DNA of 64,000 bases from Leucobacter massiliensis (GCF_002982315.1 NZ_MWZD01000015.1:63487-127486); one strand, 5' to 3'; shown: positions 50,067-59,000, numbered from the stretch's first letter. The notes: generated from the letters alone by a model not told the origin. Numbers and translations: made by a program.

Positions 50067-50735
50067 CTATTCCTCGCCGTCCTCGAACCGCGCCCGCGCG
50101 AAGCCGTAGCCGACGCCGCGCACCGTGCTGATGAGCCCGTCGTGCTCGCCGAGCTTCGCGCGCAGGCGCCGCACATGCACGTCCACCGTCCGCGTGCCGC
50201 CGAAATAGTCCGTGCCCCACACCTCGCTGAGCAGCTGCTCCCGGGTGAAGACGCGACCCGGGTGGGCGGCGAGGAAGTGCAGCAGCTCGAACTCCTTATA
50301 GGTGAGGTCGAGCGGGCGCCCGAAGAGCCGCGCGGTGAAGTTCGACTCGTCAATGACGACGCCCGCGGCCTGGACCGCGGGCGGAGGCGCTGCTGCCGAG
50401 GGCTGCTCGAGCAGGCGGAGGCGCAGCTCGATCTCGGCCGGGCTCGCCGTGGGAAGCAGCAGCTCGCTCACGCCCCACTCCGCGGTGAGGGCGGTCAGGG
50501 CGAGTTCCGGCAGGATCACGACCCGAGGCGTCGCAGCGCCGTCGACGAGGCTCAGGCAGGCGGAGCGGGCGCGGCGCGCATCGAGGGTGCCGTCGACCAG
50601 GATCGCGTCGAAACGCTCCGCCATCGTCTCGGGAACCCTGAGCGAGAGCGGCGAGGTGCGCACCGCGTGCGGCAGCAGGTCCAGGCCCGGCAGCGAGTCC
50701 GCCGGATCGCGATCGGTGAGGCAGAGAAGCTGCAT
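50067..50735 (-). CDS. glnR: GlnR-type winged-helix regulator
   Basis: OmpR-like regulator of 222 residues. The receiver-like half keeps the Asp in AILVDGTLDARRARSACL, which matches the GlnR pattern, but lacks a full acidic phosphorylation pocket. The C-terminal winged helix (about 125-215) has LDLTYKEFELLHFLAAHPGRVFTREQLLSEVWGTDYFGGTRTVDVHVRRLRAKLGE. GlnR controls nitrogen genes and in streptomycetes lies in the same neighbourhood as mshD, ppk and pst. ATG 50735 has a strong AAGGAGG 7 nt upstream. It lies 235 bp ahead of mshD, separated by a repeat array. Confidence 0.85.
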   Translation of the reverse strand: MQLLCLTDRDPADSLPGLDLLPHAVRTSPLSLRVPETMAERFDAILVDGTLDARRARSACLSLVDGAATPRVVILPELALTALTAEWGVSELLLPTASPAEIELRLRLLEQPSAAAPPPAVQAAGVVIDESNFTARLFGRPLDLTYKEFELLHFLAAHPGRVFTREQLLSEVWGTDYFGGTRTVDVHVRRLRAKLGEHDGLISTVRGVGYGFARARFEDGEE

Positions 50736-50861
50736 CGAACCGCCTCCTTCACCATTGCTTCGTCCCGGTGCAATAGTACTGTGCGCACTGTTTCGTCCCC
50801 GTTTCGTGCGCGTTCCGCGCCCGCCGTCCGCCCGGCCAGAACTCGTCGAGTCCGCACTCTT

Positions 50862-50975
50862 CCGCCGAGTCCGCGCATTCCTGCGCCACCGAAACGTGCG
50901 GACTCGGCGGAAACAGGCGGACTCGGCGGAAATGGGCCGGCTCGGCGGAGGGGCGCGGGCTCGGCGGGTGCGCCG
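50862..50975. repeat. Cluster of CGGACTCGGCGGA repeats upstream of glnR
   Basis: GCGGACTCGGCGGAAA occurs at about 50898-50913 and 50917-50932, followed by degenerate copies (GCCGGCTCGGCGGAG, GCGGGCTCGGCGGG) at a spacing near 19-20 bp. An inverted copy, CCGCCGAGTCCGCG, lies at 50862-50875. All lie between the divergent glnR and the small membrane-protein gene. Confidence 0.75.
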
Positions 50976-50988
50976 GGTCGGGGTGTGG

Positions 50989-50994
50989 GAAGAT
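50989..50994 (+). promoter_or_regulatory. -10-like GAAGAT before the gene at 51001
   Basis: GAAGAT ends 6 nt before GTG 51001; a weak match, but at the leaderless spacing seen elsewhere in the window. Confidence 0.35.
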
Positions 50995-51000
50995 GAGGGG

Positions 51001-51297
51001 GTGACCGCACCCGACGACGCCCCCGAGATGCCCACGGCGCACTCGTGGCACCTGCCACGGCTGTTCGCCGCGTGGGCCGTCGCCGCGGTGATCGGGGTGC
51101 TCGTGACGGTCTTCTTCTCCGGCGACGAGCGCTTCGCCTGGCTCGCCTTCGCCATCGGCCTCAGCACCCTCGTCACCTTCGGCCTGCAGCTCGGCACCGC
51201 CCAGCGCGAGGGCTTCATCACGCGGCTCGCATTCAGCGTGGCGGGATCCGTGCTCGTGATCGCCGTGATCGACGTGATCGGCCTGCTGCTGAGCTGA
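51001..51297 (+). CDS. Small membrane protein, three helices
   Basis: A 98-residue protein. A ~18-residue cytoplasmic lead is followed by three hydrophobic segments: LFAAWAVAAVIGVLVTVFF, WLAFAIGLSTLVTFGLQL and LAFSVAGSVLVIAVIDVIGLLL. No residues suggest catalysis. GTG 51001 is placed by the -10-like hexamer 6 nt before it. The next gene is another small membrane protein 54 bp downstream with its own promoter. Function is unknown. Confidence 0.75.
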   Translation: MTAPDDAPEMPTAHSWHLPRLFAAWAVAAVIGVLVTVFFSGDERFAWLAFAIGLSTLVTFGLQLGTAQREGFITRLAFSVAGSVLVIAVIDVIGLLLS

Positions 51298-51339
51298 TCC
51301 CGCGCCTTCCGCCGGCGGCCGCCCCGGCCCGCTCCCGTG

Positions 51340-51345
51340 TAGACT
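51340..51345 (+). promoter_or_regulatory. -10 element TAGACT, leaderless start at 51352
   Basis: TAGACT ends 6 nt before ATG 51352, a strong match that supports the very short gene downstream. Confidence 0.6.
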
Positions 51346-51351
51346 GGCGGC

Positions 51352-51462
51352 ATGCTTCTCGCGCTTGAACTCTTCTTCCTCGGGCTGCTCGGCCTCGCCG
51401 GTGCGGCGATCGCCTGGGTCTCGGGCACCGTGATCTACAAGCTCTACAAGGGCCAGCGCTGA
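51352..51462 (+). CDS. 36-residue single-helix membrane peptide
   Basis: A tiny gene: MLLALELFFLGLLGLAGAAI, then AWVSGTVIYKLYKGQR, stop. One long hydrophobic helix is followed by a basic tail, so the C-terminus is probably cytoplasmic. A good -10 (TAGACT) ends 6 nt before the ATG, and ygfZ starts 31 bp after the stop. The size, composition and promoter fit small actinobacterial membrane peptides that bind larger membrane proteins. Function is unknown. Confidence 0.65.
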   Translation: MLLALELFFLGLLGLAGAAIAWVSGTVIYKLYKGQR

Positions 51463-51493
51463 TCCCGCGCTCGGGATCGCCGAGCGCCGCATC

Positions 51494-52648
51494 GTGAATC
51501 CCTTTCTCTCCCTGCAGGGAGCCGTGGCCGACCCGGAGACGGGGGTCGCGGCGCACTACGGCGAGCCGCTGCCCGAGCAGCGGGCCCTCGACCGCGGCCT
51601 CGCCATCGTCGAGCTCTCGCACCGCGGCGTCGTCGCCGTGGACGGGCCCGACCGCCTGAGCTGGCTGCACTCGATGACGAGCCAGCGCCTCACCGGCCTG
51701 GCACCCGGCGAGAGCGTGGAGACGCTGCTGCTCGACCCCAACGGCAGGATCGAGCGGGCGATCAGGCTCGTCGACGACGGTGAGCGCAGCTGGCTGCTCG
51801 TCGACGAGGGCTCGGCCGAGCCGCTGGCGGCGTTCCTGACGCGCATGCGCTTCGCGCTGCGGGTCGAGGTCGCCGACGTCTCGGAGCAGTTCTTCGCCGT
51901 GCAGGCCTTCGCGGGACCCGCCGCCGAGGCGCTGCGCGACGCCGGGCCGGCGGCCGAGTGGCGCGACCCCTGGGCCGCGGTCGCCCCCGGCGGCGTGCAG
52001 TACGCGCGCGGCGAGCACCCGGGCGCCGGGTGGACCGCCTCCCAGTTCGTGTTCCCGCGCGCGCGGGCCGCGGAGCTCGCGCAGCTCGCGAGCGGCGCAG
52101 CAGCAGGCCCTTCCGCCGCGGCCTCCGCCGACCCGATCCGCCCCGCCGGGCTGCTCGCGCTCACGGCGCTCGAAGTGCGCGCCTGCCGGCCCGCGCAGCA
52201 GGCCGACGTCGACGAGCGCACCATCCCGCACGAGCTCGACTGGCTGCGCACCTCCGTGCACCTCACGAAGGGCTGCTACCGCGGGCAGGAGACGGTCGCG
52301 AAGGTCCACAACCTGGGCCACCCGCCGCGCCGCCTCGTGCTGCTGCACCTCGACGGCTCCGGCGGCGAGCTGCCGCCGCCCGGTGCCCTCGTGTACCGGG
52401 CAGGGGAGGGGGCGGATGCGCGGCCGGTGGGCCGCGTGACGCGGGCCGCGCTGCACTACGAGTGGGGCGGGATCGCCCTCGCGCTGCTCAAGCGCTCGGT
52501 GGCTGAGGATGCGCCGCTCGAGGTGCGGATCGGAGCGGACGCCGCGGATCCCGCCGCCGCGGGGGAGCGGATCGCCGCCACCCAGGAAGTCGTGGTGCCC
52601 GCCGACGCGGGTGCCGCCCGCGACGTTCCCCGCCTCCCGCGCCTGTAG
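51494..52648 (+). CDS. ygfZ: Folate-binding protein YgfZ
   Basis: Tetrahydrofolate-dependent protein that helps maintain Fe-S enzymes, 384 residues, with the GcvT-like fold. It begins with [22 protein letters not shown], then [20 protein letters not shown], which resembles the GcvT N-terminus. The YgfZ signature [17 protein letters not shown] is at about 259-275, its Cys being the conserved one. GTG 51494 lacks a clear ribosome-binding site; it may be translated from the transcript starting at 51352. The gene ends 20 bp before gpmA. Confidence 0.9.
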   Translation: MNPFLSLQGAVADPETGVAAHYGEPLPEQRALDRGLAIVELSHRGVVAVDGPDRLSWLHSMTSQRLTGLAPGESVETLLLDPNGRIERAIRLVDDGERSWLLVDEGSAEPLAAFLTRMRFALRVEVADVSEQFFAVQAFAGPAAEALRDAGPAAEWRDPWAAVAPGGVQYARGEHPGAGWTASQFVFPRARAAELAQLASGAAAGPSAAASADPIRPAGLLALTALEVRACRPAQQADVDERTIPHELDWLRTSVHLTKGCYRGQETVAKVHNLGHPPRRLVLLHLDGSGGELPPPGALVYRAGEGADARPVGRVTRAALHYEWGGIALALLKRSVAEDAPLEVRIGADAADPAAAGERIAATQEVVVPADAGAARDVPRLPRL

Positions 52649-52655
52649 CCACCCA

Positions 52656-52661
52656 TAGACT
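52656..52661 (+). promoter_or_regulatory. -10 element TAGACT, leaderless gpmA
   Basis: TAGACT ends 7 nt before ATG 52669. Confidence 0.6.
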
Positions 52662-52668
52662 GGGAGTC

Positions 52669-53409
52669 ATGACGAATACGCTGATCCTGCTCCGCCACGG
52701 CCAGAGCGAGTGGAACCAGAAGAACCTGTTCACCGGGTGGGTCGATGTGCGCCTCACCGAGCAGGGGCGCAGCGAGGCGGCCCGCGCTGGCGAACTGCTC
52801 GCCGAGTCGGGGATGCTGCCCGATGTGCTCCACACCTCGGTGCTCAGCCGCGCGATCCAGACCGCGAACCTGGCCCTCGACAGCGCAGACCGCCTGTGGA
52901 TCCCGGTGCGTCGCTCCTGGCGACTGAACGAGCGCCACTACGGCGCGCTGCAGGGGCTCGACAAGGCGGAGACGCTGCAGCAGTACGGCGAGGAGCAGTT
53001 CATGGAGTGGCGCCGCTCCTTCGACACGCCGCCGCCCGCGCTCGACGACGCCAGCGAGTGGTCCCAGATCGACGATCCCCGCTACGCCGGCATCGACGGG
53101 GAGATCCCGCGCACCGAGTGCCTGAAAGACGTCATCGAGCGGCTCGTCCCCTACTGGGAGAGCGAGATCCTCGCGGATCTGCGCGGCGGGAAGACGGTGC
53201 TCGTCACCGCGCACGGCAACTCCCTGCGCGCGCTCGTGAAGCACCTGGAGGGCATCTCCGACGAGGACATCGCCGGTCTCAACATCCCGACCGGCATGCC
53301 CCTCGTCTACGAGATCGAGGACGACGGCACCGCGACCGGTCCCGGCCGCTACCTCGACCCCGAGGCCGCGGCGGCCGGTGCCGCAGCCGTCGCCGCGCAG
53401 GGCAAGTAG
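52669..53409 (+). CDS. gpmA: 2,3-bisphosphoglycerate-dependent phosphoglycerate mutase
   Basis: Glycolytic enzyme that interconverts 3- and 2-phosphoglycerate, 246 residues. The phosphohistidine motif [18 protein letters not shown] (His 10), the [14 protein letters not shown] motif with the catalytic Arg, the [18 protein letters not shown] segment that closes over the substrate, and the second His in [17 protein letters not shown] are all intact. Leaderless start. It ends in an Ala-rich tail. It stands just upstream of a direct/inverted repeat element at 53469-53548. Confidence 0.96.
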   Translation: MTNTLILLRHGQSEWNQKNLFTGWVDVRLTEQGRSEAARAGELLAESGMLPDVLHTSVLSRAIQTANLALDSADRLWIPVRRSWRLNERHYGALQGLDKAETLQQYGEEQFMEWRRSFDTPPPALDDASEWSQIDDPRYAGIDGEIPRTECLKDVIERLVPYWESEILADLRGGKTVLVTAHGNSLRALVKHLEGISDEDIAGLNIPTGMPLVYEIEDDGTATGPGRYLDPEAAAAGAAAVAAQGK

Positions 53410-53468
53410 GCTCCTCCTCCGCGCGCCCTGCGCCCGCCGGGCGCGCGGAGCGCTGGCCGGCGCCCCTA

Positions 53469-53548
53469 TCGCGAGCGTGTACCTTTCTCGCGAGCGTGTA
53501 CCTGGATCACCGTGAATAGGGTGCACACTCGTGAGAAAGGTACACGCT
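53469..53548. repeat. Direct repeat plus inverted copy able to form a 16-bp stem
   Basis: TCGCGAGCGTGTACCT occurs at 53469-53484 and again at 53488-53503, a 19-bp period. An inverted copy follows, so that 53474-53489 (AGCGTGTACCTTTCTC) pairs perfectly with 53533-53548. It lies between the convergent gpmA and DUF3073 genes. It is AT-richer than its surroundings and has no coding potential. Confidence 0.8.
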
Positions 53549-53639
53549 GGGACGGGGCCGACGCGGGACGGGGCCGACGCCGGGGGCGGGCCGACGCCGT
53601 GTGTCGTTCGGGAAGCCGCGAGCGCGGCGAACGGTCGAG

Positions 53640-53822
53640 CTAGCGCTCGTCCTCGTCGTCGTTGTACTTGCTCGCGTACTCCGCCCAGGGGTCGTCCTGC
53701 TCGCGCTGCTCGGCCTTCCGGGCGAGCTCGCGCTCAAGCTCCGTGAGGTCCGTGTTGGGGCTGAAGTACTTCAACTCCCGTGCGACCTTGGTGTGCTTTG
53801 CCTTCTGACGGCCGCGCCCCAT
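53640..53822 (-). CDS. DUF3073 protein
   Basis: A 60-residue, strongly charged protein: MGRGRQKAKHTKVARELKYF, then SPNTDLTELERELARKAEQREQDDPWAEYASKYNDDEDER. The basic N-terminus and acidic C-terminus are the pattern of DUF3073, a family of short actinobacterial proteins of unknown function. ATG 53822 follows AGGGGG at 6 nt; a longer frame upstream covers the structured leader and is not used. The mRNA has a leader of about 80 nt with a perfect hairpin, suggesting post-transcriptional control. Confidence 0.9.
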   Translation of the reverse strand: MGRGRQKAKHTKVARELKYFSPNTDLTELERELARKAEQREQDDPWAEYASKYNDDEDER

Positions 53823-53824
53823 GC

Positions 53825-53916
53825 GTGACCCCCTTACACATTCAGGCCTCGCGGTCACGTACCGCGAGGCAGACCCAATTCCACTAGACGTATGGAGCAG
53901 ATTCTAGCATGACGCC
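53825..53916 (-). promoter_or_regulatory. Promoter and structured 5' leader of the DUF3073 gene
   Basis: TAGAAT (-10) at 53916-53911 on the minus strand gives a leader of about 80 nt. It forms a perfect 10-bp hairpin, GCCTCGCGGT / ACCGCGAGGC (53846-53855 with 53861-53870), with a 5-nt loop. The bases GTGACC at 53858-53853 (loop and stem) are also complementary to GGTCAC at 53830-53825, between the Shine-Dalgarno sequence and the ATG. Two exclusive foldings are therefore possible, one masking the ribosome site. Confidence 0.55.
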
Positions 53917-53938
53917 GCGCGGCCACCGGCCCGCCCAC

Positions 53939-53944
53939 TACGAT
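53939..53944 (+). promoter_or_regulatory. -10 element TACGAT, leaderless start at 53951
   Basis: TACGAT ends 6 nt before ATG 53951. Confidence 0.5.
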
Positions 53945-53950
53945 GAGGGC

Positions 53951-54574
53951 ATGAGTTCGCGGCGTCCCCTCAGGATCGTGCTGATCGCGCTGCTGGTGCT
54001 CGCGGTCATCGTGCTCGCGGGCGTGCTCGCGGTGCTGCTGCCGATCCTGACGCACCAGAGCGCAGGCGGATCGGGGCAGCGGGTCCCGCAGGACTTCGCC
54101 GCGGAGTCGAGCGCCGAGGGCGCCGACGGCCGCACCCGCACGCTCAGCGTCGAGACCGCCGACGGGCAGCCCGCTGAGCTCGACGCGCTGAACCCCGGCG
54201 AGCGTCTCGTCGTGCGCGGCGAGGGCTTCGATTCCGGTATCGGCATATATCTGGCGATCTGCGGGATCCCGGCGTCCCCCGAGGAGAAGCCGGGCCCCTG
54301 CCTCGGCGGCATCCCCGAGGGTGCCATGACGGGAGAGGCGGACGAGAGCCTGCTCGCGAGCGCCTGGATCACGAACGACTGGGCCTGGCGCAACTTCGCC
54401 ACGCACGGCTTCGGCGAGAACGGATCCTTCGAGGTCGAGCTCACCGTTCCCGAGGCGAGCGGCGACGGGATCGACTGCCGGGTCGACCGCTGCGCGATCG
54501 CGACCCGCGCCGACCACACCGCCTCCGGCGACCGCGTCCAGGACATGCTCCTGCCGGTCGCCTTCCGTGACTGA
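53951..54574 (+). CDS. Exported or membrane-anchored protein, possibly Ig/neocarzinostatin-like
   Basis: A 207-residue protein. The N-terminal anchor or signal (about 6-33, RIVLIALLVLAVIVLAGVLAVLLPIL) is followed by an extracytoplasmic beta-rich domain: LNPGERLVVRGEGFDSGIGIYLAICGIP, GSFEVELTVPEA, and DCRVDRCAIATRADHTASGDRVQDMLLPVAF. Four Cys could form two disulfides. The pattern resembles neocarzinostatin/Ig-like exported domains of actinobacteria, but I am not sure. Leaderless start. No partner gene is evident; it is convergent with DUF445. Confidence 0.72.
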   Translation: MSSRRPLRIVLIALLVLAVIVLAGVLAVLLPILTHQSAGGSGQRVPQDFAAESSAEGADGRTRTLSVETADGQPAELDALNPGERLVVRGEGFDSGIGIYLAICGIPASPEEKPGPCLGGIPEGAMTGEADESLLASAWITNDWAWRNFATHGFGENGSFEVELTVPEASGDGIDCRVDRCAIATRADHTASGDRVQDMLLPVAFRD

Positions 54575-54643
54575 GGCCGGCGAGGGGCGCCGGGGCGCCG
54601 CCGGCGGGCCGGGGCGCCCGCGGAAGGCTGGTGCGGCCCGGGA

Positions 54644-55948
54644 TCAGCCCGGGATCGCCGCGGCGAGCAGCGTGGCGATCGTGTAGATCGAGAGACCGGC
54701 GAGCGATCCGACGACGGTTCCGTTGATCCTGATGAACTGCAGATCCTTGCCCACCTGCAGCTCGATCTTCTCCGCCGCCTCCTGCGCATCCCAGCGCTGC
54801 ACCGTCTCCGAGACGACGCTCGCGAGATCGTGCCGGTAGCTGCGCACGAGGTGCTCCACCACCCCCATCACCCAGACGTCGATCTTGTACTGCAGGGTGG
54901 GGTCGCCGAGGAGGCGGTCGCCGAAGTCGCGAAGCGCGCCGTCGAGGCGGCGTCGCAGCTCGCTGTCCGGCTCGCGCAGCATCCCCTCCAGCGCCGTGCG
55001 TGCCGACTCCCAGGTGCTCGCGGCGAGCGCGCGGACGCGCGGGCTGTCGAAGACCTCGCGCTTGAAGCTCTCCACCTGCTCCTGCAGCCCCTCCTGCTCC
55101 TGCAGTTCGCGGGCGAGCTCGGAGAGGAAGCGCTGCACGGCGAGCCGGAACGGGTGCTCGGGCTCCGCGGCGACCCGCTGCGCGAAGCGCACCGCCTCGC
55201 TGTGCAGGCGGTCGTCGACGAAGCGGTTGACGACGCTGGGCACCCAGCTCGGGAGCCTCGACGAGGCGACCCGGTCGAAGGCGCCGGGGTGCGCGAGGAG
55301 CCAGTGCTCGAGGCGGCCGGCCGCGATGTCGATCAGCGCCTCGTGGTGCCCGCCGGCCACGAAGGACTCGGCGGCGCGCCCCAGCAGCGGACTCCACTCC
55401 GGCTCGATGACGTGCCGGCGCACCAGCGCCTCGAGCAGTTCCTGCACGTCGTCGTCGCTCACCACCGTCAGCGCCCCCAGCGCCGCGCTCGCGATGAGGG
55501 ATCCCGCGTGCTCGGCGTTGCGGGGCTGCCGCAGCCACTCGCCGGCGGCCCGCGCGCCGCTGATCGTCGCGAGCTTCTCGTGCACCACCTCGTCGGCCAG
55601 GAAGTTCTCCTCGATGAAGGAGCCGAGCCCCTCGCCGATCTCGTCCTTCTTGTTGGAGATCAGGTTCGTGTGCGGGATCGGCAGCCCCAGCGGACGGCGG
55701 AAGATCGCCGTCACCGCGAACCAGTCCGCGAGGGCGCCGACCATCCCGCCCTCGGCGGCGGCCCGCACGTAGCCGAGCCACGGCAGGCGATCCTGCAGCG
55801 CGAAGGAGACGGCGAACACGACGGCCATGACGAGCAGCAGGCCGAGCGCGATGGCCTGCATCCGCCGCAGCTCGGCGAGGCGCTCGAAGTCGGCGGGCGT
55901 GACGGCGCCCAGCGTGCGCGATGCGCGGCGGGCTCGAAGCAGCGGCAT
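54644..55948 (-). CDS. DUF445 membrane protein
   Basis: A 434-residue protein with two N-terminal membrane helices (ALGLLLVMAVVFAVSFAL, and the segment after VRAAAEGGMVGALADWFAVTAIFRRPLGLPIPHTNLI, the family's signature). A long helical, charged middle (about 95-385) and a C-terminal helix (VVGSLAGLSIYTIATLLAAAIPG) follow, so the ends are membrane-bound with a large helical loop between. The family function is not established. ATG 55948 is placed by GATAAT ending 6 nt upstream; the longer frame to 56161 overlaps the RND gene and is not real. It is divergent from the RND permease with only 64 bp between starts. Confidence 0.88.
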   Translation of the reverse strand: MPLLRARRASRTLGAVTPADFERLAELRRMQAIALGLLLVMAVVFAVSFALQDRLPWLGYVRAAAEGGMVGALADWFAVTAIFRRPLGLPIPHTNLISNKKDEIGEGLGSFIEENFLADEVVHEKLATISGARAAGEWLRQPRNAEHAGSLIASAALGALTVVSDDDVQELLEALVRRHVIEPEWSPLLGRAAESFVAGGHHEALIDIAAGRLEHWLLAHPGAFDRVASSRLPSWVPSVVNRFVDDRLHSEAVRFAQRVAAEPEHPFRLAVQRFLSELARELQEQEGLQEQVESFKREVFDSPRVRALAASTWESARTALEGMLREPDSELRRRLDGALRDFGDRLLGDPTLQYKIDVWVMGVVEHLVRSYRHDLASVVSETVQRWDAQEAAEKIELQVGKDLQFIRINGTVVGSLAGLSIYTIATLLAAAIPG

Positions 55949-55954
55949 TCGAGT

Positions 55955-55960
55955 ATTATC
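55955..55960 (-). promoter_or_regulatory. -10 element GATAAT, leaderless DUF445 gene
   Basis: GATAAT on the minus strand ends 6 nt before ATG 55948. Confidence 0.6.
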
Positions 55961-55999
55961 GCGCGAACGGCGCGGCCGTGGGCGGGGTGGCGCGCGTGA

Positions 56000-56005
56000 G
56001 AGAAT
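56000..56005 (+). promoter_or_regulatory. -10 element GAGAAT, leaderless RND permease gene
   Basis: GAGAAT ends 7 nt before ATG 56013. Together with the opposite GATAAT at 55955-55960 it forms a very compact divergent promoter pair. Confidence 0.5.
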
Positions 56006-56012
56006 CGTCGTC

Positions 56013-59000
56013 ATGCAGCTGCTCACGGCGTTCAGCCTGAAGAACCGCGCACTGATCGCCCTGGTGACCATCGTCGCAGCGGTGTTCGGTCTCATCGGCG
56101 TGGGATCCCTCAAACAGGAGCTCATGCCATCGGTGCAGTTCCCGACGATCGCGGTCATCACCAGCTACCCGGGCGCATCGCCCGAGGTCGTGAACAACGA
56201 CGTCTCGGCCCCCATCGAGACCGCGCTGCGCGGCGTGTCACAGCTGGAGGGCACCTCGGCCACCTCCAGCACCGGATCCTCCGTCGTGCTCGCGGAGTTC
56301 GCCTACGGCGTCGACCTCGCCGTCACCGAGCAGCGCGTGGAGCGCGCCATCAGCCGCATCTCGCAGTTGCTGCCCGAGCAGGCCGACACGCAGGTGCTCT
56401 CGGGCAGCATCGACGACTTCCCCGTCATCCAGATCGCCGTCACCCCGGCGGAGGGGGAGAGTCCCGAGCAGGCCGCGCCGCTGATCGAGCGCGTCGCGAT
56501 CTCCGAGCTCAGCGACCTTCCCGGCGTGCGCGAGGCCCAGCTCACCGGGGCGAGGACCGACCGCGTCACGATCCAGCCCAACGCCGAGGCGCTCGCCGCG
56601 CAGGGCCTGAGCGAGCAGAGCATCGTCGACACCCTGCAGCAGAGCGGCGTGCTCCTCGCGGCAGGCACCGTGGCGGACGGGGATCGCACGCTCGCCGTGC
56701 AGGCCGGCTCGGAGCTCGGTTCCGCGGACGAGATCGCGGCCCAGCCCGTGCCGCGCAGCGCCGAGGCCATCGCCGCAGAGCAGGCCGCCGCACAGCAGGC
56801 GCAGCCCGCCCTGCCGGGGCAGGCGCCCGAGGCAGAAGCGTCCCCGGCCGCCGCAGTGACGATCGGCGACCTCGCCGAGGTGCGGCTCGAGCCCGGCCCG
56901 CAGGAGGGCATCTCGCGGGTCGACGGCGCTCCGGCCCTCACCATCGCCGTCACCAAGACCTCCGCCGCGAACACTGTCGAGGTGTCCCACGCGGTGCAGG
57001 AGAAGCTCGACGAGCTCCGCGATCAGCTCGGCGGCGCCGAGCTCACCGTCATCTTCGACCAGGCACCGTACGTGGAGCAGTCGATCGAGACGCTCACCAC
57101 GGAGGGGCTGCTGGGGCTGGTCTTCGCGGTCCTCGTGATCCTCGTGTTCCTCATGTCGGTGCGCGCCACCCTGGTCACGGCCATCTCGATCCCGACCTCC
57201 GTGCTGCTCACGCTCGTCGGCCTCACCTTCGCCGACTACACGCTCAACCTGCTCACCCTCGGCGCGCTCACCATCTCCATCGGCCGTGTCGTCGACGATT
57301 CGATCGTGGTCATCGAGAACATCAAGCGCCACCTCGCCGCGGGCGGGGACCGGGCCGCCACCATCATCGAGGCGGTCCGCGAGGTCGGGGGCGCGATCAC
57401 GGCCTCGACGATCACGACCGTCGCCGTGTTCCTGCCGATGGCCTTCGTGGGCGGCATGGTGGGTGAGCTGTTCCGGCCCTTCGCGCTCACGGTCACGATC
57501 GCCCTGCTGGCGTCCCTGCTCGTCGCGCTCACGATCGTGCCGGTGCTCGCCTACTGGTTCCTGCGTCCCGAGCGGCCGAGGCGCCGCCGCTCCGCCGCGG
57601 CGAAGGGCGGCATGGCTGCGGACGCCGGAGGGCTGCCCGCCGCCGGGCCCGCCGCGAGCGGTCTTCCGCCGACCGGAGTCCCCGCGGCGGAGCGTCCGGC
57701 GACGGAGCTCCCCGCGTCGGAGGCGACCGCGCTGCAGCGCGGCTACCGTCCCGTGATCGAGTGGACGCTGCGGCGTCCGGCCGTGACCCTGCTCGCGGCG
57801 GCGCTCGTGTTCGGCGGCACCATCGCGCTCACGCCGCTGCTGAAGACCAACTACATCGGCTCCGACGGGCAGAACAGCATCGGACTCACCCAGACCCTCG
57901 CGCCGGGAACGAGCCTGGACGCGCAGCTCGCGCAGGCGGAGCGCGTCGAGGAGGCGCTCCGCTCCGTCGACGAGGTGCGCACCGTGCAGGTGACCATCGG
58001 CAGCGCCGGCGGCGTGACCTCGCTCTTCGGCGGCGGCGGCGACGGCACCGTGAGCTACTCCATCACCAGCGATCCCGACGCGGATCAGGCCCGCGTGCAG
58101 CAGCGGATCCGCGACGCCGTCGACGGCCTCGACGACGCCGGCGAGTTCGCCATCGCCCAGTCCGGGGGCGGGGCCGTCGCGTCGAGCGCCATCGAGGTCG
58201 ACGTCGCGGCCCCCGACCAGGAGACGCTGCGGGAGGCCAGCGAGGCGGTGACCGAGCAGCTGCGCGCGGAGCCGGGCCTGCAGCAGGTCGAGAGCGACCT
58301 CGGCCAGTCCCGTCCCTTCCTGCGCATCGCCGTCGACCGCGCCGCCGCGGCCGCCGCCGGTCTCACCGAGGCCGCCGTCGCAGGACAGGTGCAGCAGCAG
58401 ATGCAGCCGCGGCAGATCGGGCAGATCGTCATGGACGCGGACACGGTCGCCGTGTACCTCGCCAGCGGCGTGGCCCCCGAGGACCAGGCGGGCGTCGCCG
58501 CCCTCCCGATCCAGACGGTGCTCGGCCCGCAGCGGCTCGACGCGCTCGCCGCCGTCGAGGTGGCCGATGGGCCCGTGAACCTGCACACGGTCGACGGCTC
58601 GCGCACCGTCACCGTCTCCGCGCTGCCCGTGGGCGACGACCTGGGCGCCGCGACGGCGGCCGTGCGCGACGCGCTCGCCGCCGTGGAACTGCCGGCGGGG
58701 GCGTCCGCGGAGATCGGCGGCGCCAGCTCGCAGCAGAGCGAGGCCTTCCAGCAGCTCGGGATCGCGCTGCTCGCGGCGATCCTCATCGTCTACGTCGTGA
58801 TGGTCGCCACCTTCCGCAGCCTGCTGCAGCCGCTGCTGCTGCTCGTCTCGGTGCCGTTCGCGGCGACGGGTGCGCTGCTGCTGCTCGTGGCCACCGGGAT
58901 CCCGCTCGGCGTCGCCTCCCTAATCGGCGTGCTCATGCTCGTCGGCATCGTCGTGACCAACGCCATCGTGCTCATCGACCTCGTGAACCAGTACCGGGAG

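Noticed and set aside
54586..54604. GGCGCC inverted repeat as a terminator between the exported protein and DUF445
   Set aside because: The loop would be only two bases, too small for a stable hairpin.
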